Assembly: GCA_037013685.1 (NCBI GenBank)
Contig: CM072919.1
Location: 47,070,616 to 47,134,615 of the forward strand
Direction: 5' to 3'
Origin: Acridotheres tristis
Taxonomy: Eukaryota; Chordata; Aves; Passeriformes; Sturnidae
DNA length: 64,000 nt
Positions 26,165-36,800 of this stretch are shown here, piece by piece (within the stretch, counting starts at the first letter, position 1; each line of letters begins with the position of its first letter). The position numbers and the translations under genes were made by a program. Under the pieces are notes generated by a model, which ran no database searches, was not told the origin of the DNA, and worked only from the letters and a program-made list of their open reading frames with translations.

Positions 26165-26296
26165 AGAATAGGAATAGGAATAGGAATAGGAATAGGAATA
26201 GGAATAGGAATAGGAATAGGAATAGGAATAGGAATAGGAATAGGAATAGGAATAGGAATAGGAATAGGAATAGGAACAGGAATAGGAATAGGAACT
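26165..26296 (+). repeat. (GGAATA)n hexanucleotide array
   Basis: About 22 tandem GGAATA units. The only interruption is GGAACA, with the C at 26,277. It lies about 440 bp left of the large GGAA-type satellite and shares its GGAA core. Confidence 0.95.
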
Positions 26297-26733
26297 GACA
26301 TTCCTCTATATGAAAACAATACATGCTAACAGTCAAATTGAAAAAACGTAACTGTGTAAAATGGTTTTCCTTTTTAGTCAGGCTTTAATTTCATTCACTG
26401 CTTTTTTGTTTTTGGGTTTGGTTTGCCTTTTTTTTTTCTTTTCATAATCCATCAAAAATGAGTTGATATTATATAATGTTGGGGAAAAAAAATAAACCAA
26501 ACTCGATTCAATTTGAAGTGTAAATTCCTTATTTTGAGTTTCATATTCAAGCCTACTAGTTTCAGGAATAGATACGTGTGCACGGAAAGAACACACTCCT
26601 GGTTAAGGGTCACATTGCTTTCAGTATTCCTTCATATTATCCCCTCACCCACAGACTTCCTAAACAACTCTGAATGATCCTCTGGATCAAAGGCTGCAAA
26701 GAAGACATGTAGGCATAAACCTGCCTTCCCTGA
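26297..26733. other. Spacer between two GGAA-type arrays
   Basis: Unique-looking AT-rich DNA with a T/G-rich tract at 26,401-26,442. No gene is recognised. Confidence 0.5.
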
Positions 26734-29700
26734 GGAGGGAAGGAAGGATTCCAGGAAGCAAGGATTCCAGAAAGGATTCCAGGAAGGAAAGATTCAAGGA
26801 AGGAAGGATTCCAGGAAGGATTCCAGGAAGGATTCCAGGAAGGATTCCAGGAAGGATTCCAGGAAGGAAGGATTCCAGGAAGGAAGGAAGGATTCCAGGA
26901 AGGATTCCAGGAAGGATTCCAGGAAGGAAGGATTCAAGGAAGGAAGGATTCCAGGAAGGAAGGAAGGACTCCAGAATGGATACCAGGAAGTATTCCAGAA
27001 AGGAAGGATTCCAAGAAGGAAGGACTACAGGCAGGAAGGATTCCAGGATTGAATGTAGGATGCCAAGAAGGAAGGATTCCAGGAAAGAAACAAGGATTCC
27101 AGGAAGGAAGGACTCCAATAAGGACAGATTCCAGGAAGGAAGTATTCCAGGAAGGATTTCAGGAAGGAAGGAAGGATTCCAGGAAGGAAGGAAGGATTCC
27201 AGGAAGGAAGGATTCCAGGAAGGATTCCAGGAAGGATTCCAGGAAGGAAGGATTCCAGGAAGGAAGGAAGGAATCCAGGAAGGAAGGATTCCAGGAAGGA
27301 AGGATTCCAGGAAGGAAAGAAGGAAGGATTTAAGAAAGGAAGGAATCTAGGAAGGATTCCATGAAGGATTACAGGAAGGATGGATTACAGGAAGGAAGGA
27401 TTCCAGGAAGGAAGGATTCCAGGAAGGAAGGAAGGACTCCAGAATGGATTCCAGGAAGGATTCCAGGAAGGAAGGATTCCAGGAAGGAAGGATTCCAGGA
27501 AGGAAGGATTCAAGGAAGGAAGGAAGGATGCCAGGAAGGAAGGATTCCAGGAAGGAAGGATTCCAGGAAGGAAGGACCAGGAAGGAATGATTCCAGGAAG
27601 GAAGGATTCTAGGTAGGACATCAGAATGGAAGGAAGGAACGATTCCAGAAAGGAAGGAAGGATTCCAGGAAGGATTCCAGGAAGGATTGGAGGAAGGATT
27701 CCTGGAAGGATTCTAGGCAGGATTCCAAGAAGAAAGGAAGGAAGGATTCTAGGAAGGACTCCAGGAAGGAATCCAGGAAGGACTCCAGGAAGGAAAGATT
27801 CCAGGAAGGAAATAAGGAAGGATTTTAGGAAGGAAGGATTCGAGGCAGGAAGGATTCCAGGAAGGATACCAAGAAGGAAAGATTCCAGGAAGGAAGGAAG
27901 GATTCTAGGAAGGAAGGATTCCAGGAAGGATACCAAGGAAGGAAGGATTCCAGGATGGAAGAAAAGATTCCAGGAAGGATACCAAGAAGAAAGGATTCCA
28001 TGAAGGAAGGAAGGATTCCAGGAAGAATTCCAGGAAGGATTCTAGGCAGTATTCCAAGAAGGAAGGAAGGAAGGATTCCAGGAAGGATTCCAGGAAGGAA
28101 GGATTACAGGAAGGATTCCAGGAAGGAAGGATTCCAGGAAGGAAGGATTCCAGGAAGGAAGGATTCCAGGAAGGAAGGAAGGAAGGATTTCAGGAAGGAA
28201 GGATTCTAGGAAGGATTCCAGGAAGGATTCCAGGAAGGAAGGGTTACAGGAAGGATGGATTCCAGGAAGGAAGGAAGGAATCATTCCAGGGAGGAATGAA
28301 GGAAGGATTCCAGGAAGGATTTCAGGAAGGAAGGAAGGATATCAACAAGGAATGAAGGATGCCAGGAAGGAAGGATTCCAGGAAGGAAATACTCCAGGAA
28401 GGAAGGAAGGATTCCAGGAAGTATTTCAGGAAGGCTGTGTTCCATGAAGGAAGAATTCCAGGAAGGAAGGAAGGATTCCAGGAAGGAAGGATTCAAGGAA
28501 GGAAGGAAGGATTCCAGGAAGGAAGGATTCCAGGAAGGAAGGTTCCATGAAAGTAGCATTTCCTGAAGGAAACATTCCTGGAAGGAAGGAAGAAGAATTC
28601 CAGGAAGGAAGGAAGGATTCCAGGAAGGAAGGATCCCAGGAAGAAAGGAAAGAAGGAAGGATTCTAGGAAGGATTCCAGGAAGGATTCCAGGAAGGAAGG
28701 ATTCCAGGAAGGAAGGAAGGATTCCAGGAAGGAAGGAAGGACTCCAGGAAGGATTCCAGGAAGGATTCCAGGAAGGAAGGATTCCAGGAAGGAAGGATTC
28801 CAGGAAGGAAGGATTCCAGGAAGGAAGGAAGGATTCCAAGAAGGAAGGATTCCAGGAAGGAAGGATTCCAGGAAGGATTCCAGGAAGGAAGGATTCCAGG
28901 AAGGATTACAGGAAGGAAGTATTCCAAGAAGGATTCCAGTTAGGAAGGATTCCAGGAAGGATTCCAGGAAGGAAGGATTCCAGGAAGGAAGGAAGGATTC
29001 CAGGAAGGAAGGAAGGATTCCAGGAAGGATTCCAGGAAGGATTCCAGGAAGGAAGTATTCCAAGAAATATTCCAGTTATGAAGGAATCCAGGAAGGAAGG
29101 AAGGATTCCAGGAAGGAAGGATTCCAAGAAGGATTCCAGGAAGGAAGGATTCCAGGAAGGAAGGAAGGATTCCAGGAAGGAAGGATTCCAGGAAGGAAGG
29201 ATTCCAGGAAGGAAGGATTCCAGGAAGGATTCCTGGAAGGAAGGAAGGAAGGATTCCAGGAAGGAAGGAAGGATTCAAGGAAGGAAGGATTCCAGGAAGG
29301 AAGGAAGGATTCCAGGAAGGAAGGAAGGAAGGATTCCAGGAAGGATTTCAGGAAGGATTCCAGGAAGGAAAGTTTCCTGGAATGATTCAGAGAAGAATTC
29401 CAGGAAGGAAGGATTCCAGGAAGGAAGGAAGGAAGGATTCCAGGAAGGAAGGAAGGATTCCAGGAAGGATTCCAGGAAGGATTCAAGGAAGGAAGGAAGG
29501 AAGGATTCGAGGAAGGATTCCAGAATGGAAGGACAAATTCCAGGAAGGATTCCAGGAAGGAAGGAAGGAAGGATTCCAGGAAGGAAGGAAGGAAGGATTC
29601 CAGGAAGGATTCCAGGAAGGAAGGATTCCAGGAAGGAAGGATTCCAGGAAGGAAGGATTCCAGGAAGGAAGGAAGGATTCCAGGAAGGAAGGAAGGATTC

Positions 29701-31308
29701 CAGGAAGGAAGGAAGGAAGGATTCCAGGAAGGAAGGAAGGAAGGATTCCAGGAAGGAAGGATTCCAGGAAGGATTCCAGGAAGGATTCCAGGAAGGAAGG
29801 ATTCCAGGAAGGAAGGATTCCAGGAAGGAAGGATTCCAGGAAGGATTCCAGGAAGGAAGGATTCCAAGAAGGATTCCAGGAAGGAAGGATTCCAGGAAGG
29901 AAGGATTCCAGGAAGGAAGGATTCCAAGAAATTTTCCTGTAAGGAAGGATTTCAGGAAAGAAGGATTCTAGGAAGGAAGGAAGGAAGGATTCCAGGAAGG
30001 AAGGATTCCAGGAAGGAAGGAAGGATTGCAGGAAGGAAGGAAGGAAGGATTCAAGGAAGGAAGGAAGGAAGGATTCCAGGAAGGAAGGAAGGATTCCAGG
30101 AATGATTCCCGGAAGGTTTCCAGGAAGGAAGGAAGGATTCCAGGAAGGAAGGAAGGATTCCAGGAAGGAAGGAAGGATTCCAGGAAGGAAGGAAGGAAGG
30201 ATTCCAGGAAAGATTCCAGGAAGGAAGGATTCCAGGATTCCAGGAAGGAAGGAAGGATTCCAGGAAGGAAGGATTCCAGGAAGGAAGGAAGGATTCCAGG
30301 AAGGAAGGAAGGATTCCAGGAAGGAAGGATTCCAGGAAGGAAGGAATTCCGGGAAGGATTCCAGGAAGGAAGGATTCCAGGAAGGAAGGATTCCAGGAAG
30401 GAAGGATTCCAGGAAGGAAGGATTCCAGGAAGGAAGGATATCAGGAAGGAAGGATTCCAGGAAGGATTCCAGGAAGGAAGGATTCCAGGAAGGAAGGAAG
30501 GATTCCAGGAAGGAAGGAAGGATTCCAGGAAGGAAGGAAGGATTCCAGGAAGGATTCCAGGAAGGAAGGACTCCAGGAAGGAAGGAAGGATTCCAGGAAG
30601 GAAGGAAGGATTCCAGGAAGGAAGGATTCCAGGAAGGAAGGAAGGATTCCAGGAAGGATTCCAGGAAGGATTCCAGGAAGGAAGGATTCCAGGAAGGAAG
30701 GATTCCAGGAAGGAAGGAAGGATTCCAGGAAGGATTCCAGGAAGGAAGGATTCCAGGAAGGAAGGATTCCAGGAAGGAAGGAAGGATTCCAGGAAGGAAG
30801 GATTCCAGGAAGGAAGGATTCCAGGAAGGAAGGATTCCAGGAAGGAAGGAAGGGTTCTTGGAAGGATTCCTGGAAGGAAGAAAGGATTCCAGGAAGGAAG
30901 GATTCCAGGAAGGAAGGAAGGATTCCAGGAAGGAAGGAAGGATTCCAGGAAGGAAGGAAGGATTCCAGGAAGGAAGGAAGGATTCCAGGAAGGATTCCAG
31001 GAAGGAAGGATTCCAGGAAGGAAGGATCCCAGGAATCAAGAGTTCCAGGAAGGAAGGATTCCAGGAAGGAAGGATTCAAGGAAGGAAGGATTCCAGGAAG
31101 GAAGGATTCCAGGAAGGAAGGATTCCAGGAAGGAAGGAAGGATTCCTGGAAGGATTCCAGGAAGGAAGGATTTCAGGAAGGAAGAAAGGAATCCAGGAAG
31201 GAGTCCAGGAAGGAAGGAGTCCAGGAAGGGAGGATTCTAGGATTCCAGGGTTCCAGGAAGGAAGGAAGGAAGGAAGGGAGCAAGGGAGGAAGGGAGGAAG
31301 GAAGGAAC
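26734..31308 (+). repeat. About 4.6-kb GGAAGGATTCCA-type satellite or minisatellite array
   Basis: Continuous tandem array whose basic 12-bp unit is GGAAGGATTCCA. It is expanded to 16 or 20 bp by one or two extra GGAA tetramers, giving a few hundred units in all. Most units contain TTCCAGGAA, a perfect dyad, and ATTCC. Variants (TTCAAGG, TTCTAGG, TTACAGG, ATACCAAG, CATGAAGG) are frequent at about 26,980-28,650 and 29,920-30,120. They are rare at about 29,550-29,900 and 30,240-31,000. The right end decays into plain GGAA/GGGA (31,250-31,308). The unit lacks stop codons in all six frames, so open frames of more than 400 codons occur on both strands; these are composition artefacts. It may be a local satellite or an expanded GGAA microsatellite. 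Confidence 0.95.
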
Positions 31309-34300
31309 AGAAGTGCCTTCCAAGATTTTCCTCGCTTGTGCTGCAGGCTGTTTCATAAGTACGTTCAGTACAGTACAGAGCCTCTATTCCCTATTAGTGA
31401 TAGAAAATCCCACCGTATTTGCAAATTTCAAGTGTGTGTGGAGCTTTTAGGTGCCTCACAAAGGAGACAAGGAATAACAAAGGAAAACTTTTAAATTGAA
31501 AGCAAATTGCTTTAAGAGAATATTCCTTTGAGCACTGGCTGCAGATTTGCCTGCACACCTTGCTTCTGTATGCAATTTCAGAGAATTTTTGACAGTGAAA
31601 CGTGACCATCTGCCAGACTGTGAAGTAGTTGACAACCTCAGCTGTAGCCATTTCCCATTTCCTCAGTATTATAAACATATCAAAAGATTTCAACTATTTC
31701 CTGTGCTTCACTGTATGGCCTCCCACACCCGAACTACTTTACATCATCTTGCTAGAATGTCCTATGGGGAATATTCACTATTCAATGAGGAAAAGTTTTA
31801 TTTCAGCACAACTGCATGGGGCTTTTTAGGAAGTGTCTCTTTGCTTTCATTTAGTTTTCAGATTTTTTTAAAGTGATGTGTGTTGTTTCTCACTCATTAA
31901 CAATCTGATTTTCAAAAGTGCAGAAAAACCTGCTGCTCTTATTTTAAATGGATTGTCTAGCCTAACATCTCTGATAATCAAATAATTAGTTAATCACTGG
32001 TTCAATGCTGCTATTTTTTTGTTAAAAAAAAAAAACAAAACAAAACAAAAACCTAAAAAACAAAAAACACCATTAAGTTGAGAAACCAGACAGTCATGTA
32101 AATTGGTTGCAGTATTTGGTAAAATAGATTCTCCACATCTTAAAAGGTAGTTTGGTGCCTTAATGCTTCAGAATCAGAAAACATGAGCAACATATGCTTT
32201 CAAAGTAAACACTGCTGAAAGTGCTAAAAACACAAACCCAGAAAGTAAAATAATCACATTTAAAAAGCTTTTATATTAAACTATGAGGTTAAAAAAGGCA
32301 GCCATAAGAAATATAGCAGGGTATATAAGACCTTATTACATGAGAAAAATCAGATTGACTATAACAAAAATGAAGCATCCATGGATGCAAAATTTCATTA
32401 ATATATGCCTGGGTGTGAAACACCCTGTGAAACAATAGTATAAAAAAAATCTGAAAGGAAATCCTGAGAGGTGGGGCTATAACAATTAACACAAATGGTA
32501 AAAACCTAATACATGGGGGTTGTTAGTTTGCATTTCCTCACAGACTGATTCAGCAGGAGTAAATAAATTATACATTATTATTCTGCCAATCTACATTCCT
32601 GATATGTCCTCAAATGAAAAAAAAAAAAAAAGGAAATTTATTTTTTAAGATTAACTTAATACCATTGTTGAATGTACCAGTTTCCCTATTCCTCTTAAAA
32701 TAGCTATTTGGCATATTTTTAAAAAAATTGTAGCCTAAAACTGTAACAATAGTTATGGTTTCCACTTTTTCAGACTTTCAGAAAGCTCTTTCTCTTCCCT
32801 TTGCTCATACGGTGAAAACTATAAAAACCACCTTGAAAATAACCCAAAAGTTAGATAAAAGGTGGGTGAAGGATACAGAGCCATTCTCAGCATATCATAG
32901 ATATTTTACCCCTCTTTTTCTGTGCCTGTTGTATCCTGGGATGCAAAGAAAGGAAAGATTTACCATTCTCCTCTGAAGGCTTGAATCCTAATGCTGCATG
33001 GAGAGGGCAGAGTTGCATTCCTGCTGCTCTCAGGAATAGAACAGCAGTATCCATGTTTTCTGTTAGAGGGTACAGTGCACAGCAGATGAGCAGCCCACAG
33101 TATGCCAGGGATTTGAGCTGCTGGTTCTGGAGCATTGCTAATCCACAGGGACTGTGGTTATTGCTGATCTGCAAAGTCTGTGAGCATGGGGCAATAGCGT
33201 TGTGTGTTCCCTCTCTGGAACAACTGTGTGGGTTGCAACCACGCCCAAAGGGAATTCACTTCTTTCTATTTCCCCATTCTTAACAGCACTATGGTATCAG
33301 AAATATTTTTTTTTTTGTTAGACAGAATCCACCACTGTGGTCACAATCACTTCATTTGTTGATGCGAGGATGGAAGGGGGGAGGAACAGGTGAGAAAGAG
33401 AGAAAAAAGAGCTGCATGCTTGATGTTGAAGAAAAGCCTGTTTGTGCTCAATACATCGGAGAAATTGTTCAAGAACAGCTCATCCGTGTGAAAAACACAA
33501 CCTCTACATGGCTGCCAAATTTAGTAAGGCCTAGTATGATCAGTTATTTAAGTGCCAATCCTAAGACTTCAAACTGCCTGGAGTCAGTTTCAACTTCTAA
33601 GGGTGTAGAACATTCGAGAAAAATGTTGTTTTCTTGTTTGGGTCAAACCTTTCCATTGTTTTCTGCTTGTTCACAACTTAAAAAAAAAAAAAAGAGAAAA
33701 AAGGTGAGGACATATAGATATATATGTGTGTCTGGCACCTTCCACAAAGTCAACACCTAATTCCAGAAACTGGGATATGAAGACCACATGGTGTAAAGGG
33801 ATCTGACAGTACCAGAACAGTTACAGGAAAATCATGTGTCTTCATACATTTTATGGCACCTGTAGTTAAACACGGGGTGTTTAAATTGTTCTCATACTGC
33901 ACCAGGATTGGCTGATGACTATTTTTTGACACCATCACACCTACATTTCTCAGGCAACCTTGTGATTGCCTGCCTCTGTCCTTTGGGCCAAGAAGAGTTC
34001 AGATAAAAAAATAAATACATTTATATCCAGCATATACTTATCTAGAAATACATACGTATTAATGAGCCAAAAGGCTTTTGTGCCCTCACTCAGTCCAGCA
34101 GGATGGCCACACAGAGCTATAGGGCAGACTGGGGCTTTGCTCAGTATTATAAGACACAGGAAAGGCTGCTTGCAAAAGTGGAAAACCAGAGTAAAAAGCC
34201 AAGTCCAGAAGAACAGGAAGGGGAGAGGGCAATAATGAAAAGATATAAAGTGATCCAAAAGGAAGACTAGGTGGACCAGAGAAACTGGCCAATAGGCACA

Positions 34301-36800
34301 TGAACCACAAACTGGGTTTCAAGATCAGTGTCACACAGAAAGGATGGTAGTGGTGGAAAGCTTTCTTTCCCTGTAGCTGTGATGGATCTTTCAGCTACCT
34401 ATAACACCATTATGGGGTGGGGGTTGTTTCTTCATCTAAAGATATGTTTTTTATATCCTTAGTTGTTTGATGTTGCAAGTAAGGTGGAGGGCTGAGCATG
34501 CTGTCCCAAGACCCCAGCTCTGGACAGAGACTGCGTCCCATGCTCCCAGAGAACATCAGCGGGATGCTGCTGATAAAGGGGTAGCCAAGCCAGTTTGCAG
34601 AGGGTGCAGAAATAGACAGTAAGGAAGGATTTAGCATGCACAAACCATGATTATTTATTGTGAAGCACAGAGCAGCACAAAGAAGTTAGGTGGTGACAAA
34701 AGGGAGCATGTTGAGCTGTGACTCTGGACAGTTCAGAACCTCGGAGTTGGACACAATGTAGAACAATACAGATTTGTTACTTTTGGTCCAAAATCTGTAC
34801 TTGAGGCTTATGAAACGCTTGTTTATTGTTGAACCTGCTGGTTATGCTCAACTTCATCCTGAAGCTGTCAGCATAAGTGACTGTTTGTCCCACTATTTAT
34901 TTACACAATGAATGCAACAGAGCTTTTTAGATCAGGTAAATACTCTCTTGCAAAGTGATCAAAGCTTCAGACTTTCTTTCTGGCTGTCATTATTGTGGAA
35001 AACATGTATGGCAGCATTTTCAGAATCCTGCAACCTATCCACTAATCCAAAGTTACTGACTAAAACCCTGAAATATTCAATTGCTCTAAGCAACAGTGAA
35101 AATAATCTCTGCTTTGCTGCAAGTATTGCAGCAAATTCATTCAGCTGCTTATGGACAAAAAAAATTTAGGGCTACATTTTACTAGCACATCGTGCCAAAG
35201 GCTGTGATGGCTACTTCACTGTTAGTCAGCTTCTAAACAAAAAATTTTTATACAATTAATCACCCAAGGTGATAAACTTGTATGCGCAATAGCGCCCAGC
35301 ATGACTATAAATTTCATATGCTCTTTAAATTTTTTACCTGTGAAGCTAAGTAGCCTTCCCCAGACCATGAGGAAAACTATTATTTCCCCCATTTTTTCCC
35401 AACACTGCTGAAAATCAAACTTATGTGATCCCTCTTCCACCACTGGATTATTAGGGAGGGAGGGAACAGCATGATTTTTGAAGAAAAAAACAAACCCAGC
35501 AGTTCTTGGCATGGCACTACTTTAATTAATAGGGATTTTGACTTGCAAAATAAACAGTTATTATTGCAAACAAGACATAAAATGTTCGGAGATGCCTGTA
35601 GATCATGCAAGAATAAGAATGCACTGATAACTCATTGCAGATTCTGAGAAAAAGGATGATGAAAAGGTGCAAGTTTATTGCTGTACAGAATCCCAACATT
35701 ACACTGACCTCTATTTGCAAGTCCGTGTACCAGTTTATGTTCCTTAAAGATATCACAGTTACACCCCTCCCTCCAGATGACTACAAACAGAGAGGGAAAA
35801 AAGGCATTCACCTCTTTTCATTGGCCACTTATGTATGTGGCAAAAAAAAGGTCTGTCATCTGTTACAATATGGTGAATATAAAGCAAGTTCCTAGTTCTT
35901 TAGATGTCCATCCAGTCCTACAGTGCCTACTACTTCTTAATTTATTGGGTGTTTATCCATGTCTGTGTTGAATGTTACCATGTAAATAACTGAATTATGT
36001 CAGGGCCAGTTTTCATCATAATGAAAGACAGACTACCTGAAAACAGTAGGTTTTAACATCAGATCCAAACCTGTTCATGAGAGGGTCACTCTGAAAAAAA
36101 GTCAGATGTGGAAAACTTTCACACAAACTGTTCATACTGCTGGGCCCCAGAAAAGTGATTTTTGGTGGCAGGAAAAATTTCTGGTTTTATTACAAATAGA
36201 CACTGACAGAAAAATGTATCAGTAAGATTTTGGTAGCCTCTGCTTCTTCACCAGCAAACAAAACATCCTCCAGAACAACCTAGAGTTATTTTTTGACACC
36301 CTGACAGCCTGCTTTCAGATGTTCAAAGTAAAAGTCTCCCCACCTTATGGGCTCTTTTTCCCTGGGCTTCCTACTAAGATAAAAACCAAGCCACTGTTTC
36401 CCTTATGCCACACTTGAGCAGAAAGCTGCCACATCCTCTGCACCCACAGCAATAAAGAAGGAGCTGTGACAGGTACCTGGTATTCCTTGGAATTAAGAAG
36501 TCTCTGAAGAAGGGCTGTAAAATTTATGGGGTTCGATATTTCATCAGTGAGTAGAAGTCTCTTCAGAGATTATTTGAAACTATACTTCCAATAGAAGTAG
36601 GAAGCTTCAGGCTACCCAGACTAATAAAGAGATGATGACAAAAAGGCTAATGTGTTGCAGATTAAAGGCAGAAAGAAGATGTGTCCTCAAGCTATTAAAA
36701 AAAGTCCTACCAAAGGCTGAATTTCAAAACCACATTTAAATTCCCTCCCCAAAAAACTAAGACATCCAACCAAACCAACACCACTACCATGGTAAGAAAA
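31309..36800. other. Non-coding DNA right of the satellite
   Basis: AT-rich, with A-rich patches at 32,023-32,070 and 33,678-33,702. Open frames are at most 134 codons with no recognised domain. No transposon is recognised. Confidence 0.5.
32023..32070. repeat. A/C-rich low-complexity tract
   Basis: A run of A followed by AAAAC pentamers and ACCTAAAA words. Confidence 0.7.

Noticed and set aside
25951..26298. Open frame with N-R dipeptide run
   Set aside because: Produced by the (GGAATA)n array, with no conserved flanking sequence.
26734..31308. CRISPR-like repeat array
   Set aside because: There are no unique spacers, the repeat is a continuous degenerate satellite, and the genome is eukaryotic.
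28547..31358. Open frames of 400-518 codons on both strands in the satellite
   Set aside because: They follow purely from a stop-free repeat unit, exist on both strands and several frames at once, and have no non-repetitive domain.
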